Notes under the pieces: model-generated | The model's input: the letters and a program-made list of their open reading frames with translations, nothing else | What the model was told of the DNA's origin: nothing | The model's database searches: none | In this document: in pieces, positions 1 to 4,960 of the stretch | Layout of the letters: every line of letters begins with the position of its first letter | How positions within the stretch are numbered: position 1 is the first letter of the stretch | Origin: Chloroflexota bacterium | GTDB lineage: Bacteria; Chloroflexota; Dehalococcoidia; JAUQQI01 | Direction: 5' to 3' | Assembly: GCA_030549955.1 (NCBI GenBank) | Contig: JAUQQI010000234.1 | Location: 1 to 8,834 of the forward strand | Length of the DNA: 8,834 nucleotides | Made by a program: the position numbers and the translations under genes

Positions 1-85
1 CGGGAGTTCCCCGGGAAGGGCTGCCTCCGGCGGCGGAACATCCCCCACAGGATGGTCTACGAGCTATGGGTCGCTGAAGCAGGAA
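1..85. other. Left-edge segment, possible end of an upstream gene
   Basis: No gene can be assigned here. Plus frame 1 is open from base 1 to a TGA at 211-213. Its first ~24 codons end almost always in G or C, as in the neighbouring genes, but this bias disappears from about base 73, so any coding signal stops there. Frame 3 ends with a TGA at 75-77 and frame 2 with a TGA at 113-115, and either could be the tail of a gene entering from the left. On minus, an ATG at 41-39 could open a divergent gene running off the edge. None of these short peptides is recognisable. Confidence 0.2.
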
Positions 86-140
86 CCGTTCCGTCATCAA
101 CACAGGGTTGTGAAATGATTGATGATGGAATGCGGAACGG
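82..140 (+). promoter_or_regulatory. Structured leader/operator candidate upstream of bioY
   Basis: A 12-bp inverted repeat lies at 89-100 (TTCCGTCATCAA) and 119-130 (TTGATGATGGAA), with one G-U wobble if it forms in RNA. A short inner stem, CACA 101-104 with TGTG 109-112, would close a GGGT loop. A competing stem pairs CCGTTCCG at 86-93 with CGGAACGG at 133-140. The two main stems share bases 89-93, so they are mutually exclusive. The position, just upstream of a biotin-transporter gene, suggests a regulatory role. I see no match to the classical BirA operator (GTTAAC-type half sites) or to a riboswitch class I know. A DNA-binding site or a structured 5' UTR are both possible. Confidence 0.35.
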
Positions 141-162
141 CAGCCTAGCTGTAAAATCAGGT

Positions 163-186
163 CCGGAACCTTCCGGCCGGGAGGAG
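163..186 (+). promoter_or_regulatory. bioY translation initiation region with a small hairpin
   Basis: A strong Shine-Dalgarno, GGGAGGAG at 179-186, stands 5 nt before the bioY ATG at 192 and decides the start. Directly upstream is the perfect 6-bp hairpin CCGGAA-CC-TTCCGG (163-176). A TAAAAT at 152-157 is a weak -10 candidate without a convincing -35 box. Confidence 0.5.
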
Positions 187-191
187 ATTTC

Positions 192-794
192 ATGGTCATT
201 GCCGACGTCCTGATGGGTTTTGTTTCGCCTGGGATCGGCCGGCGGCGGCTCGCGGCCGAGGTTGGACTGGTTCTCGCTGCGAGTGTTTTTATTGCCCTGA
301 CCGCTCAGGTCAGCCTGCCGCTCCCCTTTAGCCCGGTGCCGATTACCGGGCAGACCTTCGGCGTCCTGCTGACCGGGGCGGCCCTTGGCTGGCGCCGGGG
401 AACTCTCGCCGCTCTGGCCTACCTGGCCGAAGGGAGTGCCGGACTGCCGGTCTTCGCTGGCGGGACCGGCGGGCTGGCCAGGCTTCTCGGTCCGACGGGC
501 GGCTATCTGGTCGGGTTTGTCCTTGCGGCCCTCGTGGTCGGGTGGCTGGCCGGGCGGGGTTGGGACCGCCGGCCCCTGACGACCGCCCTGAGCATGCTCG
601 TAGGCAATCTGGTCATCTACGGGTTCGGGCTGCCGTGGCTTGCCGTTTACGTCGGGGTCGACCGGGTTCTGGCCCTGGGTCTTTTGCCTTTCATACCCGG
701 AGACCTGCTTAAGCTAGCGCTGGCGGTCGCGGTTTTACCGGGCGCCTGGGGCGTTCTCGGCCGGCTGTTCCCTGAAATTTGGGGGTCGCACTAG
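192..794 (+). CDS. bioY: BioY biotin transporter, ECF S-component
   Basis: Substrate-specific membrane component of an energy-coupling-factor biotin importer. BioY binds biotin with high affinity and normally works with the EcfA/EcfA'/EcfT energising module, which is not in this window. The 200-residue length is normal for the family. About six hydrophobic segments can be seen, from roughly residues 20 to 190. Family signatures are PVPITGQTFGVLLTGAALG at 48-66, an AEGSAGLPVFAGGTGG stretch near 79-94, GPTGGYL at 100-106 and FIPGDLLK at 167-174, which carries the conserved Asp and Lys. The ATG at 192 has a near-perfect SD 5 nt upstream. The gene appears to stand alone, with no other biotin gene beside it, and it converges on the FAD oxidoreductase. 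A biotin-dependent carboxylase is encoded about 4 kb away on the other strand, so the importer plausibly supplies its cofactor. The structured leader suggests regulation, but the regulator cannot be named. Confidence 0.95.
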   Translation: MVIADVLMGFVSPGIGRRRLAAEVGLVLAASVFIALTAQVSLPLPFSPVPITGQTFGVLLTGAALGWRRGTLAALAYLAEGSAGLPVFAGGTGGLARLLGPTGGYLVGFVLAALVVGWLAGRGWDRRPLTTALSMLVGNLVIYGFGLPWLAVYVGVDRVLALGLLPFIPGDLLKLALAVAVLPGAWGVLGRLFPEIWGSH

Positions 795-811
795 CCGAGG
801 CCGGGTCCGCC

Positions 812-2017
812 TCACCGGAGGGCGTCGCCCAGGAGGTCCTCGTATTCGTGCTCGCCGACGAGGGGCTTGCCCTCGGCAAACCGGCCCGCCCGGAACGGCC
901 GAACGTCCACCGACCGGGGTGCCCCGAAAACGACCCACTCGGCCAGGCTCAGGCCGACGGCCGGCGACGTCTTGAAGCTGGTTCCGTTGTCAGCCGTAAA
1001 GAAGTAAAGACCTTCTACTTCGGGGTGCCGGTCAAGAATGGGCTTGCCGTCGGGCGAAAGGACGATGGCCCCGGCCCAGCCGCCCCGGGGCGGCACGAAG
1101 CCCATGACCGGGAGCCGACGGCTCAGACGCTCCCGGACCGTTGCGGTGTAATCGGGGTCGGCCTCGTTTTTGAGCTGGTCGGGGTCCTCCAGGGGGAGCC
1201 GGTAGGCCGAGAGTCCGGCCAGAATTCTTGACCAGTCGGGCCCCTCCGACCGGAAATAGATGCCGTTGGCGCCGTCAATACATGTAATCAGCGGCCGGCC
1301 AGTTCCCAGGACGGGCGGCCGGTCGAAGACGGCCACCTGAATGCGGGCCGGCCGCAGGTCCACATCAACCCCGAGGCTGCGCAACAGCGGGACTGCCCAG
1401 GCGCCCCCGGCGATGACCACCGTTGGGGTTGAAATGAAATCCCGGGTTGTCTCAACCCCGGCGACCCGGCCGCCATCGACCCGAATCCCCGTGACCTCGG
1501 TCCCGGTTTCGATAATGGCTCCGAGCTGGCGGGCCCGCTCGGCAAACCCCTCGGTGGTGCCCACCGGATTTGCGTAGCCGGACTCCGGCTCATAGGCGGC
1601 GATTTCGACGTCCGTCAGGTCCCATTCGGGGGCGAGCTCTGCCAGTTCCTCCCGGCCGATGAGCCGGGTGTTGACCCCGACCCGGCGCAGCATTTCAACG
1701 TTTGCCCGGAGTCTGGCAAAATTTTCGGGCGAGACGAGCCGAACGAAGCCGCTGGGAACGAAGCCGCAGTCACCGGCGCCGACCAGCTCATCCCAGTGGC
1801 GGAAATAGCGGAGGCTTAAGAGGGCGAGGCGGGCCTCCGGCTCGTTGGTGTAGTGCATCCGAACGAGGGCCCCAGACCTGCCCGACGCCCCGGCGGCGAG
1901 GGACCGCCGCTCGCAGAGGACCACCCGCCCGGCCCGAAAAGAGGCTAAATGAAAGGCCGTGCTGGCCCCAACCGCCCCGCCCCCAACAATGACAACATCT
2001 GCCGTGCGCTCAGTCAC
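812..2017 (-). CDS. FAD-dependent oxidoreductase, DAO (glycine/sarcosine oxidase-like) family
   Basis: Soluble flavoenzyme of the D-amino-acid-oxidase fold, which oxidises C-N bonds of amino acids or secondary amines. The substrate here is unknown. I chose the GTG at 2017: AGGGG lies about 6 nt upstream, and the protein (401 residues) then begins a few residues before the Rossmann strand. The in-frame GTG at 2074 would add 19 residues but coincides with the predicted transcription start. Domains by residue: FAD-binding VVIVGGGAVG at 8-17; GASGRSGA at 43-50, the second flavin contact typical of the family; a substrate-binding beta domain in the middle; and a C-terminal return to the FAD domain with SPDGKPILDRHP at 321-332 and GTSFKTSPAVG at 345-355. 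It has its own promoter, is monocistronic, and converges on bioY with a 17-bp gap and no obvious terminator. No partner subunit (soxA, soxD or soxG-like) is adjacent, so it may be a single-chain enzyme. A dehydrogenase that passes electrons to a quinone or ETF is an alternative. Confidence 0.85.
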   Translation of the reverse strand: MTERTADVVIVGGGAVGASTAFHLASFRAGRVVLCERRSLAAGASGRSGALVRMHYTNEPEARLALLSLRYFRHWDELVGAGDCGFVPSGFVRLVSPENFARLRANVEMLRRVGVNTRLIGREELAELAPEWDLTDVEIAAYEPESGYANPVGTTEGFAERARQLGAIIETGTEVTGIRVDGGRVAGVETTRDFISTPTVVIAGGAWAVPLLRSLGVDVDLRPARIQVAVFDRPPVLGTGRPLITCIDGANGIYFRSEGPDWSRILAGLSAYRLPLEDPDQLKNEADPDYTATVRERLSRRLPVMGFVPPRGGWAGAIVLSPDGKPILDRHPEVEGLYFFTADNGTSFKTSPAVGLSLAEWVVFGAPRSVDVRPFRAGRFAEGKPLVGEHEYEDLLGDALR

Positions 2018-2079
2018 CCGAATCCCCTGGTTTTCATCAAAGTGGTCGGCCCACCGGCGAGCCGGTTGGGGCACACCGG

Positions 2080-2088
2080 ATTATACCA
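2080..2088 (-). promoter_or_regulatory. Extended -10 promoter for the FAD oxidoreductase
   Basis: Read on minus, TGGTATAAT (2088-2080) is a perfect extended -10 element (TGn plus TATAAT). Transcription would start near 2073, leaving a leader of about 55 nt before the GTG at 2017. A consensus TTGACA at 2120-2115 lies 29 nt from the -10, too far to serve as its -35, so the extended motif probably compensates. The rest of the interval up to 2175 shows only a weak 7-bp hairpin at 2142-2161. Confidence 0.6.
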
Positions 2089-2175
2089 CGGAGCCGGCGG
2101 TCCTGGGTCTAGGGTGTCAAACTCGCCGGATGGTGTGCTGGCTCCAGAGCTGAGTCCGGAGGGGGATACCCGCGG

Positions 2176-2208
2176 AAAATTAAGAACCGGGCAGGCACCT
2201 GCCCGGTT
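2176..2208 (-). terminator. Intrinsic terminator after the CAU tRNA
   Basis: A perfect 11-bp GC-rich stem, AACCGGGCAGG (2185-2195) with CCTGCCCGGTT (2198-2208), has a minimal loop and is followed on minus by CTTAATTTT (2184-2176). The plus side lacks a U-tract, so it works for the minus strand. It ends the tRNA transcript about 25 nt after the mature 3' end and insulates the FAD oxidoreductase promoter. Confidence 0.8.
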
Positions 2209-2233
2209 AAATTCGGCCGGGGGAAGGTGCGGC

Positions 2234-2308
2234 TGGTGGCAGGGGAGGGATTCGAACCCCCGACCAAGGGCTTATGAGTCCCCTGCTCTACCGCTGAGCT
2301 ACCCTGCC
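2234..2308 (-). tRNA. tRNA with CAU anticodon (probably elongator Met; Ile2 possible)
   Basis: A full cloverleaf is visible on minus. The acceptor stem is GGCAGGG (2308-2302) with CCCTGCC (2244-2238). The D arm is GCTC/GAGC and the T arm GGGGG/CCCTC (one G-U pair) with loop TTCGAAT. The anticodon CAT lies at 2276-2274 in loop CTCATAA. The discriminator is A (2237) and the 3' CCA is encoded (2236-2234). It is not an initiator: position 1-72 is a G-C pair, and the anticodon stem lacks the run of three G-C pairs next to the loop. The stem GGGGA/GCCCT has an A-G mismatch at the loop-closing position 31-39 and a G-U pair at 27-43. CAU is read by elongator tRNA-Met, or by tRNA-Ile2 after TilS converts C34 to lysidine. 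The anticodon arm and following TTGGTC resemble E. coli Ile2, while the acceptor stem does not decide the matter. Confidence 0.9.
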
Positions 2309-2324
2309 GTGCCTTTCCGGAAGG

Positions 2325-2354
2325 ATTATAAAGACTCCCACCTGACGTCGTCAA
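2325..2354 (-). promoter_or_regulatory. Sigma70 promoter of the CAU tRNA
   Basis: On minus, TTGACG (2354-2349), an 18-bp spacer and the consensus TATAAT (2330-2325). Transcription would start near 2318, about 10 nt before the mature tRNA 5' end. With the terminator at 2208-2176 this makes the tRNA an independent unit, read in the same direction as nth upstream. Confidence 0.75.
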
Positions 2355-2392
2355 GATTGCCGGGCCTATTTCATCCGGCAGTGGCGCACTGT

Positions 2393-3076
2393 TCAGGCGC
2401 CCGACGTTACCCCGACCCGGGCGCACATGTCGGTCAGGGGACAGATGCTGCACCTCGCTATACCCGGCCGGCAGATGTGTTTCCCGAACGGTACAAGCAG
2501 CCGGTTCAGGTCGAGCCAGTACCGGATCGGTACCCGGGCCTCGAGGGCCCGCATTGTCTCTTCCGGGGTTCGGGCTGAGACGTAGCCCCAGCGCCGGACG
2601 ACCCGGTGAACGTGGGTGTCGACGGCAACCCGGGGCTGGCCGCAGGCAATTCCCAGCACGAGGCTTGCACACTTTGGGCCGATCCCCGGCAGTGAGCGGA
2701 GGGCTTGCTCATCGCAGGGAAGGTCACCCCCGAGCTCGAAAAGAGCCCGTTCAGCCAGCGTCCGGATCTGGCCGGCCTTCGTCGTGGCAAAGGCGCAACC
2801 TTTGATAAGGGCCTCAACCTCGGTGGGACTTAAGCCGACGACCTGGGCGGGGGTCGCGGCCCAGGCAAAGAGCCGGCGGGCCACGGTCAGGGTAACCTCA
2901 TCGAGGGTCCGGGTCGAGATGATGCAGGCGACAGCAACCTGGAACGGACTTCGGTATCCTGACTCCGCCAGCTCAAAGAGGGCGGCCCTGGGATAAGGCC
3001 TGACCGCGGCCTCGACCCTGGCGAGGGCCTCTTTAATGTCGAAGGGTCGACGGGGAGAATCCTGCGGTTCGGTCAC
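2393..3076 (-). CDS. nth: Endonuclease III, DNA glycosylase/AP lyase
   Basis: Bifunctional base-excision-repair enzyme that removes oxidised pyrimidines from DNA and cleaves the AP site by beta-elimination. At 227 residues it is about normal length. The helix-hairpin-helix LPGIGPKCASLVLG at 129-142 carries the catalytic Lys135. AVDTHVHRV at 151-159 supplies the catalytic Asp153. The C-terminal 4Fe-4S loop is complete, with Cys202, 209, 212 and 218 in C-x6-C-x2-C-x5-C spacing. The start is a GTG at 3076, and no alternative start codon lies nearby in either direction. It gives about 12-15 residues before the region where other Nth proteins begin. The IISTRT segment at 52-57, where E. coli has LSAQAT, differs from the enterobacterial type. 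The gene lies only 20 nt after the tRNA-Asn terminator, with no visible SD or promoter and with a hairpin abutting the start codon. Expression may depend on read-through from tRNA-Asn or on leaderless-type initiation. Confidence 0.93.
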   Translation of the reverse strand: MTEPQDSPRRPFDIKEALARVEAAVRPYPRAALFELAESGYRSPFQVAVACIISTRTLDEVTLTVARRLFAWAATPAQVVGLSPTEVEALIKGCAFATTKAGQIRTLAERALFELGGDLPCDEQALRSLPGIGPKCASLVLGIACGQPRVAVDTHVHRVVRRWGYVSARTPEETMRALEARVPIRYWLDLNRLLVPFGKHICRPGIARCSICPLTDMCARVGVTSGA

Positions 3077-3093
3077 GGCCGGTCGAACCGGCC
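3077..3093 (-). repeat. Perfect hairpin abutting the nth start codon
   Basis: GGCCGGT (3077-3083), CGA, ACCGGCC (3087-3093) is a perfect 7-bp inverted repeat with a 3-nt loop. It lies immediately before the nth GTG and occupies the place where a Shine-Dalgarno would be expected. Neither strand has a U-tract after it, so it is not a terminator. It may control nth translation or be a remnant of the tRNA flank. Confidence 0.5.
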
Positions 3094-3096
3094 AGT

Positions 3097-3125
3097 AAAA
3101 AATTGCCCGGGCGAATTCCCGGGCA
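3097..3125 (-). terminator. Intrinsic terminator after tRNA-Asn
   Basis: On minus, TGCCCGGG (3125-3118) pairs with CCCGGGCA (3111-3104) around a 6-nt AT-rich loop, then A and six consecutive T (3102-3097). This is a textbook Rho-independent terminator, beginning 3 nt after the mature tRNA 3' end. Confidence 0.9.
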
Positions 3126-3128
3126 GGG

Positions 3129-3201
3129 CTGCCCGAGCAGGACTCGAACCTGCAACCAACCGGTTAACAGCCGGCCGCTCTACCACTTGAGCTATCGGGC
3201 A
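3129..3201 (-). tRNA. tRNA-Asn (GUU)
   Basis: Complete 73-nt cloverleaf on minus. The acceptor stem is TGCCCGA (3201-3195) with TCGGGCA (3136-3130). The D arm is GCTC/GAGC, and the anticodon stem GCCGG/CCGGT has one G-U pair. The anticodon GTT lies at 3168-3166 in loop CTGTTAA. The variable loop has 5 nt, and the T arm is GCAGG/CCTGC with loop TTCGAGT. The discriminator is G (3129), as usual for Asn. The next bases read CCC, so the 3' CCA is not encoded and must be added by a nucleotidyltransferase, unlike the CAU tRNA nearby. Confidence 0.96.
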
Positions 3202-3215
3202 GCGTCCACTAGTGA

Positions 3216-3244
3216 ATTATATTGAGCTTCGGGGCCGACGTCAA
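3216..3244 (-). promoter_or_regulatory. Sigma70 promoter of tRNA-Asn
   Basis: On minus, TTGACG (3244-3239), a 17-bp spacer and the consensus TATAAT (3221-3216). Transcription would start near 3209, about 8 nt before the tRNA 5' end. The -35 hexamer overlaps both the stop codon of the glycosyltransferase (3243-3241) and the end of a long palindrome. Confidence 0.8.
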
Positions 3245-3274
3245 ATCCCGGAGCCCAGGCTCCGGGATTTGACG
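3239..3274. repeat. Perfect 36-nt palindrome at the glycosyltransferase stop codon
   Basis: The arms 3239-3255 and 3258-3274 are perfect 17-bp inverted repeats separated by only CA. The palindrome encodes the last ten residues and stop codon of the glycosyltransferase. It would fold into a very stable hairpin at the mRNA 3' end, and its outer edge provides the TTGACG -35 box of tRNA-Asn, with the same hexamer facing the other way at the opposite end. No U-tract follows, so it is not a standard intrinsic terminator. It may act in mRNA end formation or stabilisation, or as a protein-binding site. Confidence 0.85.
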
Positions 3275-4014
3275 GGACGGCGGCGGCGGCGAATTCCGCC
3301 GGGTCGGACCCAGAATCGGACCCGGTAGGCCACGACCAGTCCGACCATCCGGAGCCCGACTGCCAGCGCCCGGAGGCGGGACCCGGTGATTTTCGATTCC
3401 CCAACCCGTCCCCGGTAATTAACCGGAATTTCGATGACCCGAAGCCCGTCAGCCAGGGCCAGGATGACCATCTCGGGCAGAAAGTGGGACCCCCCGACCG
3501 TGAACCGGTCGATGAGCCGCTCGAGGGCCGGCCGGTGAATAAGCCGCAGGGTGCAACCGCAGTCCGAGAGGGAAGGCCCCCCAAAAAGGACCTGTAAAAG
3601 CTTGGCGACAGCCCAGTTCCCGACCCGCAGAAACCAGCCCATGTTCGCTTCCCGCCAGATAAGCTCCCGGGTGGTCCGGGTGCCCAGCACGAGGTCAAAA
3701 TCATCCGAATAAGCCAGCAGCTTGAGAACGTCCCGGGCGGTGAAGGTCCCGTCGGGCTCAGCGAGGATGATGAGGTCGCCGGCGGCTTCCCGCATTCCCC
3801 GCTGAAGGGCGAATCCGTACCCCTGCCGCGGCTCCTTAACGACCCTCGCCCCGGCCCGGGCCGCAAGTTCGGCCGTGCCGTCGGTCGAGTTGTTGTCGAC
3901 GACGAGGACCTCATCAATATAGGGGGAACCCAAAAACTCGGCCACCGCCGCCTCAATTCCGGCGGCTTCATTATAAGCGGGAAAGACGACGGAGACTTTC
4001 CGGCCCGCGTACAT
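3241..4014 (-). CDS. GT2 family glycosyltransferase, polyprenyl-phosphate sugar transferase type
   Basis: GT-A-fold glycosyltransferase, 257 residues, resembling dolichyl/polyprenyl-phosphate mannosyl- or glucosyltransferases. These load a sugar from a nucleotide donor onto a lipid phosphate at the cytoplasmic membrane face. Motifs: VVFPAYNEA at 9-17, VVDNNSTDGT at 38-47 for nucleotide-sugar binding, AEPDGTF at 85-91 at the DxD metal site (Glu-Pro-Asp instead of the usual Asp-x-Asp), DCGCTLRLIHR at 151-161, and VNYRGRVGESKI at 198-209, the conserved RxGxSKI region. No transmembrane helices or GtrA-like domain are seen. The ATG at 4014 lies 11 nt after the HMG-CoA lyase stop, with only a weak GGGG as SD, so it is probably co-transcribed with the liu-type genes, although its function has no evident link to leucine breakdown. 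The C-terminal tail, with five Arg and then a segment encoded by a palindrome, goes beyond the recognisable domain. Donor and acceptor cannot be told. Confidence 0.88.
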   Translation of the reverse strand: MYAGRKVSVVFPAYNEAAGIEAAVAEFLGSPYIDEVLVVDNNSTDGTAELAARAGARVVKEPRQGYGFALQRGMREAAGDLIILAEPDGTFTARDVLKLLAYSDDFDLVLGTRTTRELIWREANMGWFLRVGNWAVAKLLQVLFGGPSLSDCGCTLRLIHRPALERLIDRFTVGGSHFLPEMVILALADGLRVIEIPVNYRGRVGESKITGSRLRALAVGLRMVGLVVAYRVRFWVRPGGIRRRRRPVKSRSLGSGI

Positions 4015-4025
4015 CGTGCCCCGGC

Positions 4026-4946
4026 CTAACGGGGTGAAACGCCCCGACAGCTCTGGTAATACCGGCTGGCCGGCGGCCGCTTAAGAACACCCAGGATAAA
4101 ATCGGTCGCGGCGACAACCCGGTCCAGGTCTACCCCGGTCTCGGTCCCCATCCCGTTGAGCATGTAGAGCAGGTCCTCGGTCGCAAGGTTGCCGCTGGCC
4201 CCGGGGGCAAAGGGACACCCCCCAAGGCCGCCGGCGGAGCTGTCAAAAATCGAAATTCCCATCAGGAGACCCGTGAGTACGTTGACGAGGGCTGTGCCCC
4301 GGGTATCGTGGAAGTGCAGGGCCAGCCGTTCGGCTGGAACCTCCTTCAAAAGGAGTCCGACCGTTTCTTCAACCTGGGCGGGGGTTGCAACCCCAATTGT
4401 ATCGCCGACGGAAACCTCGTCGACCCCGAGCTCGAGAAGGCGGTTCACCACCTCCCGGACCTTTCCGGGGCTCACCCTGCCCTCATAAGGGCAGCCAAAG
4501 CAGACCGAGATGTAGCCCCGGACCCAGAGGCCGGCCGCCCGGCCTTCCCGAACAACCTCGCCGATAACCTCCAGCGACCGGTCGATGGTCATTTTGATGT
4601 TTTTTAAGTTAAAGGTCTCAGTAGCGGCGGTAAAAACCGCAATCTCCTTGGCCCCGGCCCGCAGGGCCCGCTCCAGACCCCGCAGGTTCGGGACCAGGAC
4701 CGGGTACCGAACCTGCGGCCGGCGCCGGACCGACCGGAGCACCTCTTCGGCATCGGCCAGTTGAGGCACCGCCCGGGGACTCACAAAGGAGGTGGCCTCA
4801 ATGACCTGAAATCCGGCGTCCGAAAGCAGTTCGATGAACCGGACCTTGTCCGCCGTCGGGACCACACCCGGCTCGTTCTGGAGTCCGTCCCGGGGCCCAA
4901 CTTCGACCACCGTCACCCGTCGCGGAATCCGGGCAAAGAGACCCAC
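4026..4946 (-). CDS. liuE: Hydroxymethylglutaryl-CoA lyase
   Basis: Cleaves (S)-3-hydroxy-3-methylglutaryl-CoA to acetyl-CoA and acetoacetate, the last step of leucine degradation. The protein is a cytoplasmic TIM barrel using a divalent metal. At 306 residues it is of normal length. Key residues: VGPRDGLQNE at 16-25 (Arg19 and metal-binding Asp20), ETFNLKNIKMT at 110-120, GCPYEG at 151-156, the metal-binding HFHD at 211-214 (His211 and His213), and the lyase signature GLGGCPFAPGASGN at 240-253 with catalytic Cys244 and metal-site Asn253. This signature separates it from isopropylmalate and homocitrate synthases of the same fold. The start is a GTG at 4946, fixed by the strong SD AGGGAGGT at 4960-4953. 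That SD overlaps the TAG stop of the upstream carboxylase gene, implying translational coupling. It is the fourth gene of the operon. Confidence 0.96.
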   Translation of the reverse strand: MGLFARIPRRVTVVEVGPRDGLQNEPGVVPTADKVRFIELLSDAGFQVIEATSFVSPRAVPQLADAEEVLRSVRRRPQVRYPVLVPNLRGLERALRAGAKEIAVFTAATETFNLKNIKMTIDRSLEVIGEVVREGRAAGLWVRGYISVCFGCPYEGRVSPGKVREVVNRLLELGVDEVSVGDTIGVATPAQVEETVGLLLKEVPAERLALHFHDTRGTALVNVLTGLLMGISIFDSSAGGLGGCPFAPGASGNLATEDLLYMLNGMGTETGVDLDRVVAATDFILGVLKRPPASRYYQSCRGVSPR

Positions 4947-4952
4947 TGGTGC

Positions 4953-4960
4953 ACCTCCCT
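4953..4960 (-). promoter_or_regulatory. Shine-Dalgarno of the HMG-CoA lyase overlapping the preceding stop
   Basis: On minus, AGGGAGGT (4960-4953) lies 6 nt before the GTG at 4946 and shares bases with the TAG stop (4961-4959) of the biotin-carboxylase subunit. It is the best SD in the operon, it decides the start, and it suits reinitiation by terminating ribosomes. Confidence 0.8.

Noticed and set aside
797..813. Hairpin GAGGC/GCCTC between the convergent genes as a bidirectional terminator
   Set aside because: It has only 5 bp with a 7-nt loop and no U-tract on either side, too weak to annotate.
779..1231. A 150-codon plus frame overlapping the bioY end
   Set aside because: It is antisense to the C-terminus of the FAD oxidoreductase, with no SD or family motif.
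2115..2120. Consensus TTGACA on minus as the -35 of the FAD oxidoreductase promoter
   Set aside because: It is 29 bp from the TATAAT at 2085-2080, well outside the 16-18 bp range, and no -10 exists at the proper distance.
2109..2672. Minus and plus frames running across the CAU tRNA and the nth end
   Set aside because: They cross a tRNA, its promoter and its terminator. Their sequences are read-through of structural RNA and GC-rich shadow.
2234..3201. tRNA genes as integration sites for a mobile island
   Set aside because: No integrase, attachment-site duplication of a tRNA 3' end, or atypical gene content lies between or beside them. The gene between them is the housekeeping gene nth.
3278..3292. 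CGG trinucleotide run as a repeat element
   Set aside because: It encodes the arginine run near the glycosyltransferase C-terminus, and short GC-rich triplet runs are common here.
3192..3971. A 259-codon minus frame overlapping the glycosyltransferase
   Set aside because: It is in another frame of the same strand, is low-complexity (Ser/Gly/Pro/Arg), and covers the tRNA-Asn promoter. The real GT2 motifs are in the frame ending at 3241.
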